From the NCBI GenBank assembly GCA_040218145.1, contig JAVJQK010000128.1:1-64000 (forward strand): 64,000 nt of DNA, in the 5' to 3' direction. Positions 34,679-46,519 of the stretch are shown here, one piece after another (position 1 is the first letter of the stretch; every line of letters starts with the position of its first letter). Both the position numbers and the translations under genes were made by a program. The stretch comes from Sandaracinaceae bacterium. GTDB taxonomy: Bacteria > Myxococcota_A > Polyangia > Polyangiales > Sandaracinaceae. The notes beneath the pieces are model-generated. The model made no database searches, was not told where the DNA came from, and was given only the letters and a program-made list of their open reading frames with translations.

Positions 34679-36751
34679 ATGACTCGTCATTACGTGTGGG
34701 CCATCGCCCTGCTTTCACTGGTCACGGCCGGTTGTGAATGTGACGCGCCGCCCGCCGGCGGCCCGGACGGCGGCGGGGGCGTGGACGCGACCGTCGACGC
34801 CAGCGTCGACGACGGCTGCGAGGTCGGCGAAGACGACGACCTCGACGGCCTGGACAACGCCACCGAGTGCGAGCTCGGGCTCGATCCGCAGAACCCGGAC
34901 GGGGACGGAGACGGGCTCCGCGACGGCGTCGAGGTGAACTATCCGCGCATCTGCGTGGCCGCCGATCCGGCGATGCAGCGCCGCGACCCTCTCCCGAGCT
35001 GCGTGAGCGACGCCGACTGCATGGCCGGCGAGACCTGCAACGGCCTCGACCCGCGCTCGCCCGACTCGGACGGCGACGGCGTCAATGACGCGGACGAGGA
35101 CCGCAACGGGGACGGCGTGATCGATCCGTCGCGCGGCGAGACGGATCCGCGGCTGCGCGACACGGACGGCGACGGCACCCCCGACGACGAAGAGGGCATC
35201 GCGGTGTGCCGGCCCGACGGGCTCGCCATGCCGGACATCCACCTCATCCCGATGGGCGAGGGGCAGCTGGCGCTCGACGACGAGTGGGGCGCGCCGCGGC
35301 CGCTGCCGGGCATCGGGCTGGTCTTCGACGACGCGGTGGCCGAGGTGGCGGGCTTCGTCTTCGAGCGCCCGACCGCCGCGGGAGACGCGACCGGCGAGGC
35401 GATGGCGGTCGAGGCGACGATCACCGGCGCGCTCGGCGGCGTCACCCCCGTGCTCGTCGGGCGCAGCGTGACCGTGCACGACGGCCGCGAGGCGATCACC
35501 AGCTTCTACCGCTACGCGTCCGGCGCGGCGAACGCGGCCGCCTCCCGGGACGCGGCCGCGGCGGCCCTCGCGGGCGGGGCGCCCGCGGCCAGCACGGAGA
35601 CCTGGCGTGACGTCCCCGAGCTCTTCCTCGAGGTGATGACCGTCCTGAACACGATGAGCGGCTCGACCTCCGTGCTCTTCGCCATCGCGCCCGCGGACGC
35701 GTTCGACGACACCGCGCGCGACACCGCGATCCGGGTGCGCGACCTGACCAACGCGACCGGCCTGGCGGCGAGCGGGCGCGAGCTCGACTTCAACTGCGAG
35801 ATGTGGGTGACCGAGAGCGATCCCAGCGCGGACTTCCTCTGGCTCGTCGACACGTCGGGCTCGATGAACGACGACCAGGAGCGGCTCGGCAACGTCGCGG
35901 GGCGGTTCTTCTCGACCCTGAACGACGCCGGCGTGGACTTCCGGGTCGGCGTGTTCGAGGCGGCGTGGTCCTCCATCGACTTCGACGCGGTGCAGCCCGG
36001 GTGGCCGAGCGGCTTCCAGTGGGTCGAAGGCAGCGACCCGATGGGCGTGCAGGAGCTCCAGTACCGCGTGACGCGCGGCGCCTACATGGGCATGGGCGGC
36101 GACACGGTCCGGCCGTTCGATCTCGGCGGCAGCGGCGAGGAGCCCGTCTCGGCCGGCGTCCTGACCATCGAGGAGTTCGAGCGGCGCGCGGCGATGGGCT
36201 CGACCGATCCCAACCGCACCCTCCGCCCCGACACGCAGGTCGTGACCTTCTTCGTGACCGACGAGCCGGGCACGAACGACGACGGCCGGTACTTCAGCAA
36301 CGACGCGGCGCGCTGGGGCACGACGCCGGAGATGCGCATCATGAGCGCGACGCAGTTCTATGCCGACCGCGAGGTGCTGACCTTCGGTCTCGTGCGCGAC
36401 TTCGGCGAGATGTGCCCGGCCCAGCGCGACTTCCCCAAGTGCACCATCGCGGGCAACGGCGGCGCGTTCATCCCGATCACCACCGCCACCGATGACGAGG
36501 TGCGGATCGCCATGGACCGGATCGTCGAGGCGGTCGCGGGCGCGGCGTCGCGCTTCGTGTTCACGCAGACCCCGATCAGCGCGACCATCCGCGTGCGGGT
36601 CGACGGAGTGGACGTGCCCCGCAGCCGCGCCGACGGCTTCGACTACGACGGCGCGTCCAACTCCATCGTCTTCCGGGGCCGCACCTTCCGCCCCACCATC
36701 GGCTCCGAGGTGGTCGTGAGCTACCGCGTCTGGGGCTCCGGCGTCATGTGA
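34679..36751 (+). CDS. VWA-domain lipoprotein with Ca-binding Asp repeats
   Basis: 690 residues with a lipobox TAGC (Cys19). Residues 35-180 have thrombospondin type-3 Asp units (DLDGLDNATECELGLDPQN, SDGDGVNDADEDRNGDGV). The C-terminal half (about 385-600) is a von Willebrand factor A domain with the MIDAS motif DTSGS (from Asp391) and the downstream VVTFFVTDEPG strand. It ends in beta strands (VRVDGVDVPRSR). Such proteins bind metal-dependent ligands on the surface. Codirectional, 77 bases from the sensor kinase start. Confidence 0.83.
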   Translation: MTRHYVWAIALLSLVTAGCECDAPPAGGPDGGGGVDATVDASVDDGCEVGEDDDLDGLDNATECELGLDPQNPDGDGDGLRDGVEVNYPRICVAADPAMQRRDPLPSCVSDADCMAGETCNGLDPRSPDSDGDGVNDADEDRNGDGVIDPSRGETDPRLRDTDGDGTPDDEEGIAVCRPDGLAMPDIHLIPMGEGQLALDDEWGAPRPLPGIGLVFDDAVAEVAGFVFERPTAAGDATGEAMAVEATITGALGGVTPVLVGRSVTVHDGREAITSFYRYASGAANAAASRDAAAAALAGGAPAASTETWRDVPELFLEVMTVLNTMSGSTSVLFAIAPADAFDDTARDTAIRVRDLTNATGLAASGRELDFNCEMWVTESDPSADFLWLVDTSGSMNDDQERLGNVAGRFFSTLNDAGVDFRVGVFEAAWSSIDFDAVQPGWPSGFQWVEGSDPMGVQELQYRVTRGAYMGMGGDTVRPFDLGGSGEEPVSAGVLTIEEFERRAAMGSTDPNRTLRPDTQVVTFFVTDEPGTNDDGRYFSNDAARWGTTPEMRIMSATQFYADREVLTFGLVRDFGEMCPAQRDFPKCTIAGNGGAFIPITTATDDEVRIAMDRIVEAVAGAASRFVFTQTPISATIRVRVDGVDVPRSRADGFDYDGASNSIVFRGRTFRPTIGSEVVVSYRVWGSGVM

Positions 36752-36792
36752 GCCATCGCAGATTCCGCAACGATTTGGAGCACCTCCCCATA

Positions 36793-36820
36793 TTGTGAGG
36801 CGGCCTGCCGCGGCTAGTGC
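36793..36820 (+). promoter_or_regulatory. Candidate promoter (TTGTGA-16-TAGTGC), leaderless type
   Basis: TTGTGA at 36793-36798 and TAGTGC at 36815-36820, spacer 16; GTG 36829 lies 8 bases downstream. It argues against the in-frame GTG at 36817, which is inside the box. Confidence 0.45.
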
Positions 36821-36828
36821 CCCAGGAG

Positions 36829-38919
36829 GTGGACCAGGCCGACCATCCCAGGTCCGACGCCGACCGGCTGCGGAGCTTTCTCGGTCACCTCATCGCGGGG
36901 TGCGCCGTGGCCGTGATCGGCTACCTCGTCGTCGGGATCCCGCTCCAGAGCGCGCCGATCCTCTACACCGCGGCGGTCACCATGGCGCTGGGCGGCGTGG
37001 TCTGGTGGGCGCGTCGGCGGGCCCAGCGAGGGCACACCGAGCACGCCGCGACCACGGTGGCGATCGGCATGTTGCTCGTCGCGCTCCTCGTCGCCCCCGT
37101 CTTCGGCTTCCTCTACCCGACTCTGGTGCTCGTGTGCCTGCTCGCGGTCGTCATCGCCATCCCCTACGTGGACCGGGCGCTGCTCCGCGTGCTCGTCCCC
37201 TCCGCCGTGGTCGCCGCGTTCGTGGTCAGCGTGGTCGGCCTCTGGCAGGACGCGCTGACGCCCGTGCCGCTGTGGGCCGAGCAGACGCTCCTCGTCGTGA
37301 CCTCGACCATCTCCGTGTACCTGAACATCACCATGATGGTGCAGGTGCACCGCCGGCTCCGGGAGACGCTCCAGTTCGAGCGGGAGGCGACCGAGGAGCT
37401 GGGGCGGGTCAACCGACAGCTCGAGGTCATCGTCGAGAGCTCCCCCGCGGCCATCCTCCTGCTCCGCCTCGATGGCACCGTGCTGTGGGTCAACCCGGCC
37501 TTCGAGCAGGTCTTCGGCTGGCGGACGGAGGATCTGGTCGGGCAGAAGCCCTCGCCCGTCACCGAGGAGACCGAGCCCGAGTTCCGGGCGAACATGGAGA
37601 AGCTCGCCGCGGGAGAGACCCTCAGGGGCGTCGAGGTCCGTCGGAAGCACAAGGACGGGCGCTGGGTGGACACGCAGGTCTGGGCCGCGCCGGTGCAGAT
37701 GCCCGAGGGTGACACCGCGGTCCTCTCGGTGATCGTCGACGTCACGGCGCGCAAGGAGGCGGAGCGGCGACTCGAGCAGGAGCGCTCGCGCGCGGAGGAG
37801 GCGTCGCAGGCGGCGCGGGTGGCTGAGCGCCGCAAGGACGAGTTCCTGGCCATGCTGGGGCACGAGCTGCGCAACCCGCTCGCCCCCATCACCACCGCGC
37901 TCGAGGTGGTGAAGATGAGCGGCGACGCGACGCACGAGCGCGAGCACGCGATCATCGCGCGGCACGTCCGGCACATGACGCGGCTCGTGGACGATCTCCT
38001 CGACGTCTCGCGGATCACCCGCGGCAAGCTCCAGCTCCGTCGGCGGAAGATCGATCTGCGCGGCGCGATCGATCAGGCGGTCGAGATGACCGCGCCGCTC
38101 TTCGAGGAGAAGCGCCATCGGCTCGAGCTCGATGTCCCGAACGGCTTCACGGTGAAGGGAGATCCCACGCGCCTGGCGCAGATCTTCTCCAACCTCCTGT
38201 CGAACGCGGCGAAGTACTCCGAGCCGGAGGGGGTCGTCACGGTGCGCGCGACGGCCGTCAGCGGCTCGGTGAAGGTCACCGTCGCCGACGAAGGGATCGG
38301 CATGAGCGAGGAGCTCGCCGCGTCCGTGTTCGACCTCTTCGTCCAGGCCGAGCAGGCGATCGACCGTGCGTCCGGAGGGCTCGGCCTCGGGCTGACCCTG
38401 GTGCGTAGCCTGACGCGGCTGCACGACGGAGAGGTCACCGCGAGCAGCCCGGGGCCGGGGCGCGGCAGCACGTTCGAGGTCCGGCTGCCGCTCGCGATGG
38501 GGGTGCTCGACTCGGTCGACAGCCTCCCGCCTCAGGAGATCGACCTCCCCTCGGTGCGCCGCGTGCTCGTCGTCGACGACAACGAAGACGCGGCGGAGCT
38601 GCTCGCGCACGGCCTGCGCCGTCGCGGCTTCGAGGTGGAGCTCGCGTTCGACGGACCGAGCGCGATCGACGTGGCCCGGGAGTTCTTGCCGGACGCGGCC
38701 ATCCTCGACATCGGCTTGCCGGTGATGGACGGCTACGAGCTCGCGGGGCGCCTGACGGGTCAGCTCGCCGAGCGCCCGCGGCTCGTCGCGGTGACCGGGT
38801 ACGGGCAGCAGAGCGATCGCGACAAGAGCGCGGCGGCGGGCTTCGACGTGCACCTCGTCAAGCCGGTCCAGATGAAGCAGGTGCTCGACGCGTTGAAGAA
38901 GGAGCGCCCGAGTCCCTGA
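36829..38919 (+). CDS. Hybrid sensor histidine kinase (PAS, HisKA, HATPase, receiver)
   Basis: 696 residues. About five membrane helices (20-160), a PAS domain (about 200-310: SSPAAILLLRLDGTVLWVNP), coiled coil, then HisKA H-box FLAMLGHELRNPL (His345), N-box FSNLLSNAAKY, G-box DEGIGMS and GGLGLGLTLV. A receiver domain closes the chain: VLVVDDNED, phospho-acceptor in ILDIGLPVMDGYE (Asp627), LVKPV. It senses in the membrane and passes phosphate His to Asp. No output regulator is adjacent. The GTG start is chosen by promoter position. Codirectional with malic enzyme. Confidence 0.9.
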   Translation: MDQADHPRSDADRLRSFLGHLIAGCAVAVIGYLVVGIPLQSAPILYTAAVTMALGGVVWWARRRAQRGHTEHAATTVAIGMLLVALLVAPVFGFLYPTLVLVCLLAVVIAIPYVDRALLRVLVPSAVVAAFVVSVVGLWQDALTPVPLWAEQTLLVVTSTISVYLNITMMVQVHRRLRETLQFEREATEELGRVNRQLEVIVESSPAAILLLRLDGTVLWVNPAFEQVFGWRTEDLVGQKPSPVTEETEPEFRANMEKLAAGETLRGVEVRRKHKDGRWVDTQVWAAPVQMPEGDTAVLSVIVDVTARKEAERRLEQERSRAEEASQAARVAERRKDEFLAMLGHELRNPLAPITTALEVVKMSGDATHEREHAIIARHVRHMTRLVDDLLDVSRITRGKLQLRRRKIDLRGAIDQAVEMTAPLFEEKRHRLELDVPNGFTVKGDPTRLAQIFSNLLSNAAKYSEPEGVVTVRATAVSGSVKVTVADEGIGMSEELAASVFDLFVQAEQAIDRASGGLGLGLTLVRSLTRLHDGEVTASSPGPGRGSTFEVRLPLAMGVLDSVDSLPPQEIDLPSVRRVLVVDDNEDAAELLAHGLRRRGFEVELAFDGPSAIDVAREFLPDAAILDIGLPVMDGYELAGRLTGQLAERPRLVAVTGYGQQSDRDKSAAAGFDVHLVKPVQMKQVLDALKKERPSP

Positions 38920-38986
38920 GAGCCCTGTCTCCTCGGGCACGACCCGAGCGGGTGATGCGGGCGCCTCCCGCGCTTACGTAGGAGGC

Positions 38987-41263
<2,277 letters not shown>

Positions 41264-41272
41264 GCTCGACCG

Positions 41273-42940
41273 GTGGAGACGGAGGGGGCGACCGCCACCG
41301 AGCGCTGGCTCGGCGGCGCGCAGACGTCGGTGCCCGGCTCGGCGGCCGACACGCTGCTCGAGCTGAACCGCCGCGCCGACCTGGCGCGCGGCGGCGCGTG
41401 GCTCTCGGCGCCCGCGGCCCTCGCCCTCGGCGGCGCCCGCTTCATGGTGGAGGGCGCGGCCTCCTGGGTCGGCGTGCTCCTCGTGACCAGCGCGGTCGCG
41501 TTCTTCTCCATCGGGTGGCTCCATCGGGGCCGGGCGGCCGGGAGGAGCGCCGGCCTGTCGGTCAGCGCCGTCGCGCTGCTGACCTTGACCGGGATGGCGT
41601 GGCTCGACGGTGGCCTGTGGTCGGACGGCGCGCTGTGGCTGCCATTCGTGCCCCTCGTCGCGGTGCTCCTCTGCCGCCGGAGGGTCGCGCTCGGCGTGGC
41701 CGCGCTCGCGGGCGGCGGCGCGATCGCGCTCGTGGGCGCGCACGCGCTCGACGTCCTCTCCGTGCCCCCCGGGGCGCAGCTCCTCTTGCGAGGCCCGGCG
41801 ATCCTCGGGGCCCTCGCGTTCGCCACCGCGCTCGGCGACCTCTACGAGCGCGCGCGGCGGGTCTCGGCGGCCGAGAAGCACCGGCGCGAGACGCGCCTGC
41901 GCATCCTGCTCGAGGGGATCCCCGACGCGCTCGTGCGGATCGACGCCGGCGGGGTGGTGCTCGACTATCGCGACACCGACCTGACCCCGCTCCATCTCCC
42001 CGCGGATGCGGTGGGTCAGCCCCTCGACGCGTTCCTCCCGGAGGACGCGGCGCAGGCGGTCCGCCGACAGATGACCGAGTCGCTCGAGGGGGCGCTCATC
42101 GCGCGCGAGCACCGCTGGCCGCACCGCGAGGGCGGGATGCGCGACGTCGAGGTGCGCACCCTGCCGCTACAGGGCGAGGTCGTCGCGCTGATCCGCGACG
42201 TGACGGAGATGCGCGCCGCGGAGCGCCTGCGCGACGAGTTCGTCGCCGCGGTCAGCCACGAGCTGCGCACGCCGCTCACCTCCATCGAGGGCTCGCTCAA
42301 GCTCCTGAGCGGCGGCATCGGTGGGCGCGTCGAGGGCAAGGGCGCGGAGCTGCTCGAGCTCGGCCTCCGGAACGCGACGCGGCTCCGCAGCCTGATCGAC
42401 GACCTGCTCGACGTGCGCAAGATCGCCGAGGGGCAGTTCTCACTGGAGCTGCGGGAGGTGCAGGTCGACGAGGTGGTGGCGCGTCTCGAGCAGCTCCATC
42501 GGGCGGCGGCGGAGGCGCGGGGCCTGCGCCTGGTCACGCGGGTGGAGGCGACCGGTCTGGTGCTGGCGGACCCGGAGCGGCTCGTCCAGGCGATCTCCAA
42601 TCTCCTGTCGAACGCGATGCAGCACTCGCCCGAAGGCGGCCGCGTGACCCTGGTGGCGCGAAACGCCGAGGGCGCCATCCGCATCGCGGTCGAGGACGAA
42701 GGCGAGGGCGTCGCGCCGCGTGACCGTCAACGTATATTTCGACCGTTCGAGCAGGCGGTCGCCAAGCGACACGGCGTGGGCACCGGGCTCGGGCTCCACA
42801 TCGCGCGCGAGCTCGTCGAGCGCATGAACGGGCGCATCGGCGTCGAGGAGGCGCCCGACGGCGGGGCGGCGTTCTTCGTGGAGCTCCGCCGCGTCGAGGT
42901 GGTCGAGCCCGCCTCATCCCGCAGCGCCACCCGGACGTGA
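41273..42940 (+). CDS. Membrane sensor histidine kinase with PAS domain
   Basis: 555 residues. Five or six membrane helices (about 38-195), a PAS-like domain (about 208-310: ILLEGIPDALVRIDAGGVVL), then HisKA FVAAVSHELRTPL (His329), N-box ISNLLSNAMQHS, G1 EDEGEGV and G2 GTGLGLHIAREL, ending in basic residues. It autophosphorylates on His in response to an unknown membrane or cytoplasmic cue; no receiver domain is attached. It starts 9 bases after malic enzyme. Convergent with the MATE gene (4 bases apart). Confidence 0.88.
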   Translation: METEGATATERWLGGAQTSVPGSAADTLLELNRRADLARGGAWLSAPAALALGGARFMVEGAASWVGVLLVTSAVAFFSIGWLHRGRAAGRSAGLSVSAVALLTLTGMAWLDGGLWSDGALWLPFVPLVAVLLCRRRVALGVAALAGGGAIALVGAHALDVLSVPPGAQLLLRGPAILGALAFATALGDLYERARRVSAAEKHRRETRLRILLEGIPDALVRIDAGGVVLDYRDTDLTPLHLPADAVGQPLDAFLPEDAAQAVRRQMTESLEGALIAREHRWPHREGGMRDVEVRTLPLQGEVVALIRDVTEMRAAERLRDEFVAAVSHELRTPLTSIEGSLKLLSGGIGGRVEGKGAELLELGLRNATRLRSLIDDLLDVRKIAEGQFSLELREVQVDEVVARLEQLHRAAAEARGLRLVTRVEATGLVLADPERLVQAISNLLSNAMQHSPEGGRVTLVARNAEGAIRIAVEDEGEGVAPRDRQRIFRPFEQAVAKRHGVGTGLGLHIARELVERMNGRIGVEEAPDGGAAFFVELRRVEVVEPASSRSATRT

Positions 42941-42944
42941 TCCC

Positions 42945-44243
42945 TCACGCGCGGAGCGGCCCGCCGCCGAGCCAGTAGCGCCAGCCCAGCGTCAGCGCGC
43001 GCGCCACCAGCAGCGCGAGCATCGCCCACCAGACGCCGTTCAGGCCCCAGCCCATCGGGAGCACGAGGGCGAGGATGCCGCAGGCCGTGAGCGCGCTGAC
43101 GATCATCTGCACCGCGAGGAAGCGGAAGTCCTGCGCGCCCTGGAACAGGCCGTCCCAGACGAAGACGAGCGCGCCGATGGGCTGGCTGACGACGACGAAG
43201 ACGTACACGTCCGCGACCCGCGCGATGACGTCGGCTTCGTCCGTGAACAGGCGCGGGAGCGGGTGGGCGAGCAGGGCGAAGAGGGCGGCGAGCGCGAGCC
43301 CGAGGCCGAGGCCCCAGCGCAGCAGCATGTTCGCGACGTGGCGGGCCTCGGCGCGGTCACCGCGGCCCAGCGCGCTGCCCACCAGCGCCTGGCCAGCCAC
43401 GGCGAGCGCGTCGACGACGAGGGAGAGGAACAGCCAGATCTGCGCCGCGACCTGGTGCGCCGCGACGTCCAGCGTGCCGAGCCGCGCCGCGACCGCGGTG
43501 GCGTAGGTGAAGACGAGCAGGAGCGAGAGCGTGCGCAGCGCGAGCGCGCCCCCGACGCGCGCGAGGTGGGTGACGTCGGCGAGCCGGGGCCACGCCCGCT
43601 CGATGCCGAGCGTCTCCCGCGCCCGGAAGAGCAGGAGCCAGACGAAGACGAGCGCGCCGGCCCACTGCGCGAGGGTGGTCGCCCACGCTGCGCCCGCGAT
43701 GCCCCAGCCGAGCCCGAAGATCAGCAACGGATCGAGCGCGAGGTTGACGAGGTTCAGGCCCAGCGTGACCCACAGCGGCGTGCGCGTGTCGTGGTAGCCG
43801 CGGAAGACGCCGTGCCCGACCGTGACCAGGAGCACGGCCGGCGCCGCGAGCGCGCGCACGCGGAGGTAGGCGAGGGCGGGAGCCCGGAGCTCACCGCTCG
43901 CGCCCATGAGCGAGAGGATCGGCTCGGCGGCCAGCTCGAGCACCAGCGCCGCGCCGACGCCGGCCACGACCGCCAGGCTGAGCGCGCTCATCGTCACGCG
44001 GCTCGCCGCCGAACGGTCCCCCCGGCCCACGGCGTCGGCGACGAGCGGCGTCGTCCCCGTGGCGAGGAAGTTGAACACGAAGAAGGCGAGCCCGAACACG
44101 CTCGCGCACACCCCGAGGGCGCCGAGCTGCGCGGGCCCGAGCCGCCCGACGAAGGCGGTGTCGACCAGCGACACGAGCGGATCGGCGGCCAGGGCGCCGA
44201 GCGCCGGGATCGCGAGGCTCAGCGCTGTCTTCGCTCGGCTCAT
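42945..44243 (-). CDS. MATE-family efflux transporter (DinF/NorM type)
   Basis: 432 residues with 12 predicted membrane helices. The MatE signature appears twice: LVSLVDTAFVGRLGP (N half) and AHQVAAQIWLFLSLVVDA (C half), plus GHGVFRGYHDTRTPL. Such proteins export drugs or metabolites by H+ or Na+ antiport. ATG 44243 is the first start before the helix block; upstream in-frame starts lack a signal. Ribosome site weak. Divergent from the zinc-ribbon gene. Confidence 0.87.
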   Translation of the reverse strand: MSRAKTALSLAIPALGALAADPLVSLVDTAFVGRLGPAQLGALGVCASVFGLAFFVFNFLATGTTPLVADAVGRGDRSAASRVTMSALSLAVVAGVGAALVLELAAEPILSLMGASGELRAPALAYLRVRALAAPAVLLVTVGHGVFRGYHDTRTPLWVTLGLNLVNLALDPLLIFGLGWGIAGAAWATTLAQWAGALVFVWLLLFRARETLGIERAWPRLADVTHLARVGGALALRTLSLLLVFTYATAVAARLGTLDVAAHQVAAQIWLFLSLVVDALAVAGQALVGSALGRGDRAEARHVANMLLRWGLGLGLALAALFALLAHPLPRLFTDEADVIARVADVYVFVVVSQPIGALVFVWDGLFQGAQDFRFLAVQMIVSALTACGILALVLPMGWGLNGVWWAMLALLVARALTLGWRYWLGGGPLRA

Positions 44244-44329
44244 CTCGCGCCGGCTTGGCACCGACGGTCTCCGGGGACAAGGCCGTTCGATGCCCGGAAG
44301 GGACGGCCGTGGCTCGGTGTTCCGCCTCC

Positions 44330-45121
44330 ATGCGCTTCGTGGGTCCATACACGTGTCTCGAGTGCGCCGCGCAGAGCGACGTACAGGTGTCGTGCCCCCG
44401 GTGCGGGGGCGCGATGTGTGACGTCGACGGCAGGCCGCCCGCGCGGCCCCGCCGCTTCGATGCGCGCGTGCTCGGGGGCGCCGTCTCGCGCGGGGCGGCC
44501 ACCCTCGGAGCGTCGGTGTGGCTCATCGCGGCCACCGTCACCTTCGGCTTGCTGATCAATCGCGGGCACCGCGCCGTCGGTCAGCCGGTCTCCGACGCCG
44601 CCACCCTCTCGCTCGTCCTGCTCGCCCTCGTCGTGGCCGCGGCGGTGGCCGTGGGCGCGCTGGTGGGGGGCCGGGGGCGTCGCTGGCGGGCCTGGTGTCG
44701 GGCGGAAGGGGAGCGGCTCGCGGCGCGTCGTCGAGATGGCCGGCGGGTGGCGCGCATCGCCGATCTCCGGGATTCCGAGCCCGTTCGTTTCGTCGGCGCG
44801 GTCCGCGTCCTCGAGCCGGCGCGCGGCGTCCCGGGCCTCGCGGCCCTCCACGACCTCGACGACGATCGCGCGGGCGGCGTCTACCTGGTCGAGGGCGGCT
44901 CGGGCGCGGCGCTCGTCGATCTGGACTGCTTCGAGCTGTGGTCGCCGGCCGAGGAGCCGGCCGCGCTCGCGCTCCGCGAAGGCGCGCAGGTCGAGGTCAT
45001 CGGATCCGGCCGCTGGGCGCCCGCGCGCGGGAGGGTCGAGGGAGGCTACCGCGACGCCCGTGTGTTCCTACTCGCCGGCGCGCCGGACGAGCCGCTCCAT
45101 CTGAAGCTGCTGCAGGATTGA
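44330..45121 (+). CDS. Zinc-ribbon membrane protein
   Basis: 263 residues. N-terminal zinc ribbon YTCLECAAQSDVQVSCPRCG (Cys pairs C..C and C..C), then a Pro/Arg segment, two membrane helices (about 70-95 and 108-130), a basic Arg loop, then a soluble C-terminal domain rich in beta type (RFVGAVRVLEPARG, YLVEGGSGAALVD). It resembles the GIDE/E3-like membrane proteins only loosely; no function is assigned. ATG 44330 chosen; GTG 44309 is possible. Convergent with the TPR lipoprotein gene. Confidence 0.65.
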   Translation: MRFVGPYTCLECAAQSDVQVSCPRCGGAMCDVDGRPPARPRRFDARVLGGAVSRGAATLGASVWLIAATVTFGLLINRGHRAVGQPVSDAATLSLVLLALVVAAAVAVGALVGGRGRRWRAWCRAEGERLAARRRDGRRVARIADLRDSEPVRFVGAVRVLEPARGVPGLAALHDLDDDRAGGVYLVEGGSGAALVDLDCFELWSPAEEPAALALREGAQVEVIGSGRWAPARGRVEGGYRDARVFLLAGAPDEPLHLKLLQD

Positions 45122-45129
45122 CGGGCCCA

Positions 45130-46425
45130 TCACGGCGCGACGGAGTGCGGGTCGATCGCGCGCGCCGCGGCTTCCTGCTCGGCGGCCGCGGTGCTTTCGC
45201 CCGCCGCGCGGTAGATCTCCGCCGCGGTCGCGTGCAGCTCCGCCGTCTCGTAGGCGGAGGCGAGCGCCTCCTCGATCCGCGCCTGCGCGTCGGCCAACCG
45301 GTCGCTGCGCAGGAGGGCCTGCGCGAGCTTGACGGTGGCCTCGCCCCCCGGCCGGAGGGCGTGATTCGCCTCGGCCAGCTCGAGCGCCCGGGCCGGGTCG
45401 CCGTAGGCGAGGAAATGATCGAGGGCGTGCCCGTACGCGGCCTCGGGCAGCAGCTCGAGCTGAGCCTCGAACGCCGCCTCGGCGCGGGCTCGCCAGGTGG
45501 CCGCTTCCTCCTCCTCGCCGCGCGCGATCAGGACGTCGGCGAGCGCGTCCATCAGCTCCGGGCTCTCGGTGCGCTCCACCACGGCGCGATACGCGATCTC
45601 GGCGCGCGTCAGGTCGCCGCGCAGGGCGTGGATCTCGGCGATGTGCTCGTCCACGAGCCACCAGCCCGAGAAGACCTCGCGGGCGGCCTGATAGTGCGCG
45701 AGCGCCTCGTCCCATCGGCCTCGGTCGAGGTCGACGAGGCCCATCTGCAGGTGGGTCCAGGCGCGGCCCTGATCGGCGTCTCCGACGACGCGCCCGAGCG
45801 AGGTCGTCAGCCAGCTCTCGGCCTCCTCGAAGCGCCCGGTCTGCCAGAGGTCGTAGGCGATGCGGAACGCGCCGGAGCTGGACGCCCAGCTCTCGTCGGC
45901 CTGCCGGTGCAGACGCTCGGCCTCCTCGTAGCGCCCGGAGTGGAAGGCCACGTCGCCGCGGATCTGCATGACGCCCAGCCGGGTGGTGTCGGGCACGATG
46001 ACGCCGCGCTCGATCCGGTCGAGGTCCGCGGACGCCTCGTCCAGGCGGTGAAGGGTGAAGTGCAAGTTGGCGCGGGTCAGGAGCGGTCCCGAGCCCTCGC
46101 GCGCGAGGTCGAAGGCGCGCGAGAGCGCCGCTTCGGCCCGCAGATAGTCTTGGAGGTCGCCGGTGAGCTGGGCGCGGGCCGCGTAGAGGGCCGCCACGGT
46201 CTCCAGCCGGGACCAGTCGTCGTCGAATCGGGTCGCGGCGACTTCCGCCGCCTCGAGGCGGGTCGTGAGGTCGTGGACCGCGCGATCGTAGTCGGTCTCT
46301 CCGGGCGTCGCGGAGCTCGCGCGCTCGTCGCTCGGCTCGAGCGGCGCTTCGCCCACGGGGTTGCCGCAACCGCATCCGACGGTGGCGAGCAGGGCGAGCA
46401 AGAAGAGAGGGCTGCGGTGGCGCAT
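45130..46425 (-). CDS. TPR lipoprotein, third gene of DUF4331 operon
   Basis: 431 residues with a lipobox VGCGC (Cys18). About eight TPR units fill the chain (LRAEAALSRAFDLAREGSG, DRGRWDEALAHYQAAREVF, LADAQARIEEALASAYETAE). Probably a periplasmic or outer-membrane scaffold. It follows two DUF4331 genes in the same direction with a 94-base gap that holds a strong hairpin. I recall TPR proteins next to DUF4331 genes in other genomes, but the role is unknown. Confidence 0.75.
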   Translation of the reverse strand: MRHRSPLFLLALLATVGCGCGNPVGEAPLEPSDERASSATPGETDYDRAVHDLTTRLEAAEVAATRFDDDWSRLETVAALYAARAQLTGDLQDYLRAEAALSRAFDLAREGSGPLLTRANLHFTLHRLDEASADLDRIERGVIVPDTTRLGVMQIRGDVAFHSGRYEEAERLHRQADESWASSSGAFRIAYDLWQTGRFEEAESWLTTSLGRVVGDADQGRAWTHLQMGLVDLDRGRWDEALAHYQAAREVFSGWWLVDEHIAEIHALRGDLTRAEIAYRAVVERTESPELMDALADVLIARGEEEEAATWRARAEAAFEAQLELLPEAAYGHALDHFLAYGDPARALELAEANHALRPGGEATVKLAQALLRSDRLADAQARIEEALASAYETAELHATAAEIYRAAGESTAAAEQEAAARAIDPHSVAP

Positions 46426-46472
46426 GAGAAGTGACCCGGGAACGAGAAGGGATCGGGGAACGAGAGCGATGG

Positions 46473-46510
46473 AGCGTGGCGGGCGGAGCGCGAGCCCTGC
46501 CCGCCACGCT
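46473..46510 (-). terminator. Strong hairpin, 12-bp perfect stem
   Basis: AGCGTGGCGGGC (46473-46484) pairs with GCCCGCCACGCT (46499-46510); the loop is 14 bases. It lies 9 bases after the stop of the DUF4331-like lipoprotein gene and upstream of the TPR gene, so it is a terminator or an attenuator inside the operon. It is followed by a C/T-rich run with TCTCGTTCCC twice. Confidence 0.55.
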
Positions 46511-46519
46511 GGGGTGTGG

